A DNA stretch of 64,000 nt from Brooklawnia propionicigenes (lineage in GTDB: Bacteria; Actinomycetota; Actinomycetes; Propionibacteriales; Propionibacteriaceae): assembly GCF_030297015.1 (NCBI RefSeq), contig NZ_AP028056.1, positions 1,746,939 to 1,810,938 of the forward strand, written 5' to 3'. The position numbers and the translations under genes are program-made. The notes under the pieces were generated by a model. It was not told where the DNA came from, made no database searches, and saw nothing but the letters and a program-made list of their open reading frames with translations. Positions 25,983 to 33,110 of this stretch are shown one piece after another; position 1 is the first letter of the stretch, and each line of letters starts with the position of its first letter.

Positions 25983-26966
25983 TCACTTGACGGTCGGCAT
26001 GGTGACGGTGCGGATGCCGGAGACGGTCTCCCACGGCACCACGTCGGGGAGCTTGGCGTTGAACTCCTCGATCAGGGACTCCTGGTAGGCCCCGGCGAAG
26101 TCCTCGCTGAGGAACCTGGGCAGCGCCTCGGCGGTGAACCGGTGCCAGGACTCCCGCTCCTGCCCGGGCAGGATCGGGTAGTACAGGCAGCCCGCGCGGG
26201 CCGCGGCCTCCCGGTCGCCCGGAGCGTCCCCGACGAGCAGGATGTGGTTGGCGGGGTACTTGCCGCTGGCCGCGTACTGGACGTGTTCGGCCTTGCTGCC
26301 CATCTCCTGGCCCGCGATCACCCGCATGTACCGGGCGAGCCCGTGCTCGGCTCACTCCCGGCGCAGGGCCTCCATCGGCGTGGCCGAGACCGTGATCTCG
26401 TCGACGTGGCCGTACATGGCGTGCATCGCCTCGCGCACGCCGGGGAAGGGGCCGCAGCCGTGCACCATGGCGGCGATCGAGGCGTTGACGGCATTGCCCC
26501 AGGCGATCATCCGCTCGGCGGTGGCCGACGGGTTGGCCGCAGCCCAGGCGGCGATGCCCGAGTCCGACAGGGGGTAGGGCGACTCGATGAAGTCGGTCAG
26601 CTCCGGGTACTCCGGAATGGTGACCCCGCGCTCTGCGACGTCGGCCCGGTCGCGCAGCAGGTCGAGCAACTGGCGGAGGGCGAGCCAGCGGTTCAGGCCC
26701 CGGGTCACCGAGCCCAGGTTCACGAAGATGGCGGTCTCCCGCGCGATCGTGGAGATGGGCTGGAGGTCCCAGTACTTGATGTAGCAGGGGGTGAAACACT
26801 CCTGGTGCTTGATGTCCATGGCGTCCATGGCGCAGCCGTCGGAGTCGATGCCCACGAAGAAGTCCTTGGTCGGCACGAACTCGACCAGCGCCCGCGCTGC
26901 CTCCGGGACCTGCGGCTGGGCCGGGTACGCACGGCCCGGCTGGTTGGCGGTGGCTTCGCTGCTCAC
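25983..26966 (-). pseudogene. HAD-superfamily hydrolase with in-frame stop
   Basis: GTG 26966 follows AGGAGACCAAC. The frame encodes the HAD motif I FVGIDSDGCAMDAMDIKHQE, a cap region (YPELTDFIESPYPLSDSG) and later motif IV HILLVGDAPGDREAAARAG. Between them a TGA at 26352-26354 interrupts ALRRE*AEHGLARYM in the same frame. A Trp (TGG) is the likely original codon. Without the stop the protein has 327 residues. It is either a nonsense mutation or a base error. Translation restart inside is possible but would lack the catalytic Asp. Confidence 0.78.
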
Positions 26967-27054
26967 GTTGGTCTCCTGGTCCTCGACGCTCGTTGACCCG
27001 AGTACATCGAGGCTGCCCCCCGACCCACAACGAGTTGCCACACCTTGCCCGGGC

Positions 27055-28340
27055 GCCGCCCTGGTGGTCGCCAGCACGGGACGGCGCCGGACGAGGTCGT
27101 CGGGCAGGACGCTGATCCAGCCCAGCAGCTGGCGGTCGCCGCGCCGCTTCCGGGTGCCGGGCAGCGCGCACTCGACCAGGTCGGCGAACCACTCCGGGTC
27201 GTCCGCCAGCGCGGCCTGGTCCAGGGCGTCCTCGAGGAGCCCGAGCGAAGCGTAGCCGCGGCTGGCGGCGAGGTGGAGGGCGGCCACCCGGTCCGGCCAC
27301 TCGGCGCTGAGCCGGGCCCGCAGGGCCTCGGCGAACAGCTGGTGGTAGCGGAACCAGCGGCGCTCCGTGTCCAGCGCGGTGACGAAGACCTGGGCGGACT
27401 CGAGCTGTTCCAGCCGCTGCTGCCCGTCCGATGACCCGGTGACCGCGTCGCACAGCGTCCCGGTCATCCGCTCCAGCACCGAGGTGAGCAGCAGGAACTC
27501 CCGGACGCCGGCCGGCTGGGCGTTGAGCACCTCTTCGACCAGGTAGTCCAGGACGAAGCGGTGGCTGCCGCCGAAGGCCCGGATGAAGTCGTCCACTGCC
27601 GCTGGGGAGGAGACGCGCGGGCGTACCGAGAGGGCGGCCAGTTGCAGGCCGGCCACCCACCCCTCGGTGCGTGCCTCCAGGGCCTCGACCTGCGCCTGGT
27701 CCAGGTCCAGGTCCATCACCGCGCGCAGGAACCCGGCCGACTCCTCGGTGGTGAAGCGCAGGTCGGCGGCCCGGACCTCAACCAGTTCGCCCCGGCTCCG
27801 CATCCGGGCCAGCGGGAGCTGGGGGTCGGCCCGGGTGGTCATGGCCACCACCACCTGCGGCGGCAGGTTCTCCAGCAGGAAGGCGAGAGCCTCGTGCACT
27901 TCCGGGCCGGCCGCGCGGTGGAAGTCGTCCAGGGCGATCACGGTCGTGCCCTCGACGTCCAGCCCGTTGACCACGGTGGCCAGCACCTGCTCGGCGGGTA
28001 CCGGCCGGCCGGCGGCGAGGAGGGCCAGGGCCTCGGCGACGCTCGCGCTGCCCCCGGCGGCCAGCGACTCGACCAGGTCGGCGACGAACCGGCGCGCGTC
28101 GGTGTCGGACTCATCCAGCGACACCCAGGCGATCCGCGGCGGCTCTCCGGGGTGCCCCCGGGCCCCGGTGAGCTGGGCGAGCCACTGGGTGAGCAGGGTG
28201 GTCTTGCCGAAGCCGGGGGGCGCCGCGATCAGCACCAGTCTCGGCAGGTGGTCGGGCCTGAGCAGCGGGTTGGCGAGCCGGGTGCGGTCGAGCAGTTCCC
28301 GACGCGGGGGTGGCACGCGGACCTTGGCGCCCAGAGCCAT
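27055..28340 (-). pseudogene. MalT/LuxR-type STAND ATPase regulator, truncated
   Basis: ATG 28340 starts MALGAKVRVPPPRRELLDRT. Walker A is LIAAPPGFGKTTLL and Walker B TTVIALDDFHR; the MalT-like arm follows (TEGWVAGLQLAALS; RFVLDYLVEEVLNAQPAG; FRYHQLFAEALRARL). Homology stops at about 27055, before the TPR-like and C-terminal LuxR HTH domains. The frame then stays open through the intergenic DNA into the HAD gene, giving an accidental 662-codon fusion that ends at 26352. Without the DNA-binding domain it cannot work as a regulator. Confidence 0.8.
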
Positions 28341-28417
28341 CCCCACAGCGTAGCGGCTGGTGTCGGAGCCGCCGGTCGGCACTTTGGGCGGGGGGAGATC
28401 GCTGCGCAGGGACTCGG

Positions 28418-29560
28418 TCAGGCAGTTGCGGGAACAGCCGGCCCGGAGGCTCCGGCGATCCGGGGGAGGCGCGCGGTGAACACCGCGCCGGCGCCGGGCC
28501 CGGCACTGGCCGCGACGAGGTCTCCGCCATGCCCACGGATGATCTCGCGGGAGATGGTCAGCCCGATCCCGGTGCCGGAGTCCTGCCCGGCGCCGGCTCG
28601 ACCCGGCACGCGGTAGAACCGCTCGAAGACCCGGTCCAGGTCGGCCGGAGCCAGCCCCTCGCCGGTGTCGGCCACCTCGAGCACCACCCAGGCGTCCGCG
28701 CCGGTACAGGCCACCGCCACCGAGCCGCCGGCGGGGGTGGCCCGGATCGCGTTGCCGACCAGGTTGGTGACCACCTGGCTGATCCGGTCGGCATCGATGT
28801 CGGCGACCAGGGGGACGGCGCCACAGTCCACCCGGAGCGTGAGGCCCGCGTCCTGCGCCTGCGGGCGCAACCGTTCCGCAGCGGCCGCGACCACCGGCCG
28901 GACGTCGGCCGTCCCGCGCTTGAGCTCGAGCCGTCCCTCCTCGGCTCGGGAGAGCGCCGACAGGTCGTCGGCGAGGCGGCGCAGCCTGCGGCTCTCGTCC
29001 AGCACCTGCCCCAGCGACCCGGCGTCGGTGGGCAGCACCTGGTCGAGCATGCCCTCGACGTAGCCGTCGATCACGGTGAGCGGCGTGCGCAGCTCATGGG
29101 CCACCTCGCCCAACAGACGGACCCGACGCGCCTCGGTCTCGGCGAGGCTGCGGCCCAGGCTGTTGACGTCGTTGGCGAGGTCGGCCAGCTCGGCCTCCTT
29201 CGGTACCGCCACCGTCGTGTCGTACCGGCCTTCGGCGATCTGGCGCGTGGCCCTGCGCAGGCTGCCCAGCGGACGGATCAGCCGCCACGCCGCGAGGATG
29301 CCGACGAGCGCGGCCACCCCGGCGCCGATCAGGGCGCCGGTGAGCAGCGCCTGGTCGACCGCGGTGGCGAACTGCTCGCGCAGGCCCGCGTTGGGGCCCG
29401 GGCCGGAGCCGGGCCCGCGCGGTCCCCCCGTCTGGGTGCGGCGCAGGGTCTCGTCGAACAGGGCCGGCGCCAGCTGCCGGACGATCAGGAAGGTGGCCAG
29501 TGCACCGAGGACCGCGACCAGGACGTGGGAGAGCACGAGGCGCGAGGACAGCCGGTTCAT
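28418..29560 (-). CDS. Sensor histidine kinase (two-component system)
   Basis: A 380-residue membrane kinase. TM1 is near residues 9-27, a short periplasmic loop rich in Gly/Pro follows, and TM2 is at about 72-92. A HAMP domain follows (RLIRPLGSLRRATRQIAEG), then the H-box LLGEVAHELRTPLTVIDGY with the phospho-His, the N-box LVGNAIRATPAG, and G boxes VADTGEGL and GTGIGLTIS. It pairs with the OmpR-type regulator just upstream; the two genes overlap by 4 bp (ATGA). The small sensor loop gives no clue to the signal. It lies next to the sulfur-response genes and may share their trigger. Confidence 0.88.
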   Translation of the reverse strand: MNRLSSRLVLSHVLVAVLGALATFLIVRQLAPALFDETLRRTQTGGPRGPGSGPGPNAGLREQFATAVDQALLTGALIGAGVAALVGILAAWRLIRPLGSLRRATRQIAEGRYDTTVAVPKEAELADLANDVNSLGRSLAETEARRVRLLGEVAHELRTPLTVIDGYVEGMLDQVLPTDAGSLGQVLDESRRLRRLADDLSALSRAEEGRLELKRGTADVRPVVAAAAERLRPQAQDAGLTLRVDCGAVPLVADIDADRISQVVTNLVGNAIRATPAGGSVAVACTGADAWVVLEVADTGEGLAPADLDRVFERFYRVPGRAGAGQDSGTGIGLTISREIIRGHGGDLVAASAGPGAGAVFTARLPRIAGASGPAVPATA

Positions 29561-30273
29561 GGCGCGGGCCGCAGCAGGAACTTGTAGCCGACGCCGCGGA
29601 CGGTGCCGATGATCTCGGGCCGGGCGGCGTCATCGCCGAGCGCCGCCCGCATGCCGCGGATGTGCACGTCGACCACCCGCTCGTCACCGTAGAAGTCGTA
29701 GCCCCACACCTCCTGCAGCAACTGGGCCCGCGAGAACACCCGGCCGGGCGCGGCGGCGAGCGCCACGAGGAGGTCGAACTCCAGGGCCGACAGGGTGACC
29801 GGGCCCACGCTGTTGTGGATCTCGCGCCGCTCGCGGTCGATCACCAGCCCGTCGAAGGCCAGAACCGCTTCCGGGGGGCGGGCATCCCCGCCGGAGCGGT
29901 CGCCGGCACGCCGGAGCACCACCTTCACGCGGGCGACCACCTCCCGCGGGCTGAACGGCTTCGTGATGTAGTCGTCCGCCCCCACGCTCAGCCCGACCAG
30001 CTTGTCGACCTCTTCGGAGCGGGCGGTGACGAGGATCACATACACCCCGGAGACGGCCCGGATGGCCTGCAGCACTTCCAGCCCGCCGAGGTCGGGCAGC
30101 CCGATGTCCAGCAGCACCACCGCGAACGGTGGCTCCCCCGCGCGGTCCAGTTCCCGCAAGGCTTCGGTGCCGGTCCCGACCTCGGCCACCTCGAACCCGT
30201 CGGCTTCGAGGTAGGCCCGCAGGACCGCCCGGATCTGCGGCTCGTCGTCGACGATGAGCACTCGCCGCCCCAT
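29557..30273 (-). CDS. OmpR-family response regulator
   Basis: This 238-residue protein has a receiver domain (VLIVDDEPQ; phospho-acceptor Asp in VVLLDIGLPD; VTARSE; Lys in YITKPFSP) and a C-terminal winged helix (LTLSALEFDLLVALAAAPGR, then VVDVHIRGMRAAL, TVRGVGYKF). ATG 30273 is chosen because it places the first beta strand correctly. It is transcribed away from the 30362 gene, and the CstR-type operator at 30313 lies in the shared intergenic region. Direct repeats at 31843 are a candidate target. Confidence 0.9.
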   Translation of the reverse strand: MGRRVLIVDDEPQIRAVLRAYLEADGFEVAEVGTGTEALRELDRAGEPPFAVVLLDIGLPDLGGLEVLQAIRAVSGVYVILVTARSEEVDKLVGLSVGADDYITKPFSPREVVARVKVVLRRAGDRSGGDARPPEAVLAFDGLVIDRERREIHNSVGPVTLSALEFDLLVALAAAPGRVFSRAQLLQEVWGYDFYGDERVVDVHIRGMRAALGDDAARPEIIGTVRGVGYKFLLRPAP

Positions 30274-30312
30274 TCGGAACACCCGGCTCCCCGCGCTTCG
30301 CTTTGCATGATC

Positions 30313-30328
30313 ATACCCCCCGGGGTAT
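30313..30328. promoter_or_regulatory. CsoR/CstR-type operator 1
   Basis: ATACCCCCCGGGGTAT lies between the divergent response-regulator gene and the Cys-rich small gene. It fits the GC-rich, AT-flanked operator of the CsoR/CstR family and is identical to operator 3. Confidence 0.75.
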
Positions 30329-30361
30329 ATTGGCCGCATCGTCAACGAAGGAGATTTCCTG

Positions 30362-30544
30362 ATGTGTAGCCCCGTCACCTGTAGCACCTGCGGCAAGACC
30401 ACCTGGTCGGGCTGCGGTCAGCACATCGCGCAGGTCAAGGCCAGGGTGCCAGCTGGCCAGTGGTGCGGCCACTCCCAGTCCGCTTCGTCGGCACAGCCGA
30501 CGGTGAAGGCCAACTCCGGGCTGTTCAGGATCTTCGGCCGATGA
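30362..30544 (+). CDS. Small cysteine-rich protein
   Basis: This 60-residue protein starts MCSPVTCSTCGKTTWSGCGQ and has Cys at positions 2, 7, 10, 18 and 35, in a zinc-ribbon-like pattern. AAGGAG lies eight bases before the ATG. Close relatives are common small unannotated genes in actinobacteria (from memory). Its stop overlaps the ATG of the rhodanese gene, and operator 1 is 34 bp upstream, so it is the first gene of the putative sulfur-response operon. Metal binding or persulfide carrying is possible, but unproven. Confidence 0.75.
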   Translation: MCSPVTCSTCGKTTWSGCGQHIAQVKARVPAGQWCGHSQSASSAQPTVKANSGLFRIFGR

Positions 30545-30975
30545 AGCGCGCGGGCCTGGCCGCCGCGCTGCTGGCCACGTCCCTCCTGCTCGGCGGGTGC
30601 GCCGCCGGCTCACTGACCACGACCGCCGGACCCACCGCAGCCGCCGCCCCCGCGGCCGGCAGCAGCCTGCAGCCGGCCGAGTTCGCGGCCGCGGCCAAGC
30701 TGCCCGACACCATCCTGCTTGACGTGCGCACCCCGGCCGAGTTCGCCGCCGGGCACCTCGAGGGAGCCGTGAACGCCGACGTGCAGTCGGCCGACTTCGC
30801 GCAGGCCCTGGCCGCGCTGGACCCGGACCGGAACTACGCGGTCTACTGCCGCAGCGGGAGCCGCTCCAAGGCGGCGATGGCCGTCATGCAGCAGTCCGGC
30901 TTCAGCAACCTCTTCGACCTCGCCGGGGGCATCGGCGCCTGGCAGTCGGCCGGCGGCCAGGTAGTCACCGACTGA
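30541..30975 (+). CDS. Rhodanese-like lipoprotein
   Basis: This 144-residue protein has a signal peptide ending in the lipobox LLLGGC (Cys20), so it is anchored outside the membrane. The single rhodanese domain (residues 45-140) has DVRTPAEFAAGHLEGAVN and the active-site loop YCRSGSR with the catalytic Cys. It should move sulfane sulfur between thiols. The start overlaps the previous stop (ATGA), and thioredoxin follows 32 bp later. Confidence 0.88.
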   Translation: MKRAGLAAALLATSLLLGGCAAGSLTTTAGPTAAAAPAAGSSLQPAEFAAAAKLPDTILLDVRTPAEFAAGHLEGAVNADVQSADFAQALAALDPDRNYAVYCRSGSRSKAAMAVMQQSGFSNLFDLAGGIGAWQSAGGQVVTD

Positions 30976-31007
30976 TCCCGAACCCCCGCCAACACAGGAG
31001 AACCGAA

Positions 31008-31379
31008 ATGCCCACGACGAACCTCACCGCTGCCGACTTCGAGGCCACGGTGACCGGCAACCCGATCGTCCTGGTCGACTTCTGGGCCGCCTGGTGCGGA
31101 CCGTGCCGTTCATTCGCCCCTACCTTCGAGGCCGCCTCGGACAAGCACGGGGACATCGTGTTCGGCAAGGTCGACACCGAGGCGGAGCGGGGGCTCGCCC
31201 AGGCCGCCGGGATCAGCTCGATCCCCACCCTGATGGCTTTCCGTGACGGGATCCTGCTCTACAGCGAGCCCGGAGCACTGCGCGCGGCCGACCTCGACCG
31301 GCTCATCGAGCAGGTGGAGGCCCTCGACATGGACGCCATCCGGGCGGAACTCGCCGCCCGGCAGAGCGCGGGAGTCTGA
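31008..31379 (+). CDS. trxA: Thioredoxin
   Basis: A 123-residue thioredoxin fold with the redox motif FWAAWCGPCRSF near residues 26-37 and the cis-Pro in ISSIPTLMAF. There is no signal peptide, so it is cytoplasmic. AGGAGAACCGAA precedes the ATG. In this operon it could reduce protein or low-molecular-weight persulfides made by the rhodanese proteins. This is probably an accessory copy, not the housekeeping trxA. Confidence 0.9.
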   Translation: MPTTNLTAADFEATVTGNPIVLVDFWAAWCGPCRSFAPTFEAASDKHGDIVFGKVDTEAERGLAQAAGISSIPTLMAFRDGILLYSEPGALRAADLDRLIEQVEALDMDAIRAELAARQSAGV

Positions 31380-31828
31380 TGCCGGGCGAGGGCAGCGGCG
31401 AACCGCCGCTGCTCGGCCCCGGCGGCAGGATCCCCAGCCTCCTCGCGGTCCCGCCGGTCGCCGAACCCGGGAACACCTCGCTGCGGAAGGGCTGGCTGCC
31501 TCGCCACACCGTGGTCATGGCGGTGGCGGGCCCGCTGCTCTTCCTCACCTACCGCGCGGCCTACTCCGGCGATCCCGCCGACCTGACGGTGAACCTGCTC
31601 CTCGCCGCCATGGCCGTGGTCGCGGCCCTGATCCTGGCGACCTACCTGCCGTTGCGTGGCGCGAAGCGCGCGCCGGGCGCAGCCTGTTCGGCCCTGGCCG
31701 GCCTGCTCGTGCCCGGCGCCGCAGTGCTCCTGCACCAGGCCACCGACCCTTTCGGCGGCGCGCTCGCCCTCGGCGTCCTAGGGCTCGGGCTGTGGCAGCG
31801 GCTGTCAGGCACCTCCACCTGCTCCTGA
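31379..31828 (+). CDS. Small membrane protein of unknown function
   Basis: This 149-residue protein has three to four hydrophobic segments (TVVMAVAGPLLFLTY; LTVNLLLAAMAVVAALILATYL; ACSALAGLLVPGAAVLL; GGALALGVLGLGLW) after a 40-residue cytoplasmic N-terminus. The ATG overlaps the thioredoxin stop (TGATG), so it is co-translated. I recognise no motif. A transporter-helper role for sulfur compounds would be a guess. Confidence 0.6.
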   Translation: MPGEGSGEPPLLGPGGRIPSLLAVPPVAEPGNTSLRKGWLPRHTVVMAVAGPLLFLTYRAAYSGDPADLTVNLLLAAMAVVAALILATYLPLRGAKRAPGAACSALAGLLVPGAAVLLHQATDPFGGALALGVLGLGLWQRLSGTSTCS

Positions 31829-31842
31829 CTCCGGGCGGAACG

Positions 31843-31859
31843 CTTCACTCAAGCTTCAC
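31843..31859 (+). promoter_or_regulatory. 11-bp-spaced direct repeat (OmpR-type box)
   Basis: CTTCAC at 31843-31848 and 31854-31859 are exactly one helical turn apart, 78 bp before the DUF2202 gene. Direct repeats with 11-bp spacing are the usual target of OmpR/PhoB-type regulators such as the one encoded at 29557-30273. Confidence 0.4.
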
Positions 31860-31936
31860 CTCCGGGGGCGAACTGGCTTCATGGGCGACTCCTAGCGTGG
31901 ATCCCATCAGGGAGACCAACCACAGGAAGAGGCGTC

Positions 31937-32683
31937 ATGAAGACCACCTGGAAGACCCGCACGGCGGTCGCGTTCACCGCGGCTGGCGTACTGACCGTCG
32001 GCTGGGCGACCACCGTCCAGGCGGCCCCCACCCCGAGCCCCGTCCCGACTCCGGCGGCCACCACCGCCACCGCCGACGCGACCCTCACCGACACGCTGAC
32101 CCACATGCGTGAAGAGGAACGGCTCGCCCGCGACCTCTACACGGCGCTCGGAGACAAGCACGGCCAGGTCGCGCCGTTCGTGAACGTCGCCCGCAGCGAG
32201 CAGGCCCACTTCGACGCGATGGGGGCGCTGCTGACCCGCTACGCGCTGACTGACCCCGCTGCGGGCAAGGAGGCCGGGAGTTACACCGAGCCGGCGCTGC
32301 AGGCCCTCTACGACCGGCTCCTGGCCAGCGGCAGCGAGTCCCTGGCCAAGGCCTATGAGGCTGGCATCACCGTCGAAAAGCAGGACATCGCCGACCTCAA
32401 GGCCGCGATCAGCCAGACCACCCGGACCGACGTGCAGGCTGTCCTGACCAATCTCCTGCGCGGCTCGGAGAACCACCTGGCCGCTTTCGCCGCCGCCAGG
32501 GACGGCAAGGTCGTCGGCGTCCGTAACGGCCAGGGCCTGCAGAACGGCCGCTCTGGTGCCAGCGGCGGCAGCCAGGGCCGGAACTGGCGTCGGCCGGGGC
32601 GCGCAGGGCGCCGACCGGCCCGCCACGTGCCCCCTCCGGTGAGGACGGACCCGACCGGTAGCGCGGATCGACACCTCCGGTGA
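31937..32683 (+). CDS. Secreted DUF2202 ferritin-like protein
   Basis: This 248-residue protein has a signal peptide (residues 1-29, cut near TTVQA-APTP). The four-helix DUF2202 domain (about 50-190) has the iron-ligand-like motif MREEERLARDLYTALGDKHG, then ARSEQAHFDAMGALL, TVEKQDIADLKAAI and GSENHLAAFAAARDG. Glu and His residues in these helices could bind a di-metal site. The last 50 residues are Arg/Gly/Pro-rich and look disordered, and may have replaced the usual end. Function of the family is unclear; an oxidase or metal-storage role is inferred from the fold. The 11-bp repeats upstream may control it. Confidence 0.82.
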   Translation: MKTTWKTRTAVAFTAAGVLTVGWATTVQAAPTPSPVPTPAATTATADATLTDTLTHMREEERLARDLYTALGDKHGQVAPFVNVARSEQAHFDAMGALLTRYALTDPAAGKEAGSYTEPALQALYDRLLASGSESLAKAYEAGITVEKQDIADLKAAISQTTRTDVQAVLTNLLRGSENHLAAFAAARDGKVVGVRNGQGLQNGRSGASGGSQGRNWRRPGRAGRRPARHVPPPVRTDPTGSADRHLR

Positions 32684-32698
32684 TACCCTAGGGGGTAT
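32683..32698. promoter_or_regulatory. CsoR/CstR-type operator 2
   Basis: ATACCCTAGGGGGTAT is located 16 bp before the start of the CsoR-family repressor gene and overlaps its ribosome-site region, which fits autoregulation. Confidence 0.7.
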
Positions 32699-32713
32699 CT
32701 CGAAGGAGTTCGG

Positions 32714-33046
32714 ATGAAGAAGGAAGCGCCCACGGGGAGCGCCGTGCCAGTACCCGCGCAGGCCGGCCCCGCCGCAACCCCGATCCAATTCGACCCCGAC
32801 GAGCAGAGCGGCGTGCTGAACCGGCTCAAGCGCGCCCAGGGCCAACTCGGCGGCGTGATCCGGATGCTCGAGGAGGGCCGGGACTGCGGCGACATCGTCA
32901 CCCAGCTGGCCGCGGTCTCCAAGGCGCTCGACCGCGTCGGGTTCGCCGTGATCGCGGCCAGTCTCAAGCAGTGCCTCACCCAGGATCCGGACAGCGAGCA
33001 CCTGGACACCGCCGCCGTGGAGAGACTGTTCCTCTCGCTGGCCTGA
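32714..33046 (+). CDS. CsoR-family repressor, CstR-like persulfide sensor
   Basis: A 110-residue all-helical repressor with the family core LNRLKRAQGQLGGVIRMLEE, then GRDCGDIVTQLAAVSKALDR. The two conserved Cys are Cys58 and Cys87 (29 apart, as in the family). The His needed for Cu(I) binding in true CsoR, four residues before the second Cys, is Ser83 (SLKQC). A Cys pair without His is the pattern of CstR, which senses per- and polysulfides. The neighbours (two rhodaneses, thioredoxin, CoA-disulfide reductase) support this. Its target is probably the three operators in this region, including its own promoter. Confidence 0.85.
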   Translation: MKKEAPTGSAVPVPAQAGPAATPIQFDPDEQSGVLNRLKRAQGQLGGVIRMLEEGRDCGDIVTQLAAVSKALDRVGFAVIAASLKQCLTQDPDSEHLDTAAVERLFLSLA

Positions 33047-33081
33047 AGCCGCCGGGGCATCCTTTGCACGATGTGACATCC

Positions 33082-33097
33082 ATACCCCCCGGGGTAT
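33082..33097. promoter_or_regulatory. CsoR/CstR-type operator 3
   Basis: ATACCCCCCGGGGTAT, identical to operator 1, lies 13 bp before the GTG start of the CoA-disulfide reductase gene. Bound repressor would block its promoter. Confidence 0.75.
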
Positions 33098-33110
33098 AGG
33101 ATCAGGAACC

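Noticed and set aside
24352-26088. Long plus-strand open frame opposite the GH3 gene
   Set aside because: High-GC antisense shadow: low-complexity Val/Gly/Gln composition and no ribosome site, opposite a clear GH3 protein.
26352-26354. TGA as a selenocysteine codon in the HAD gene
   Set aside because: The surrounding residues suggest Trp, no SECIS-like hairpin was seen after it, and HAD enzymes do not use Sec here.
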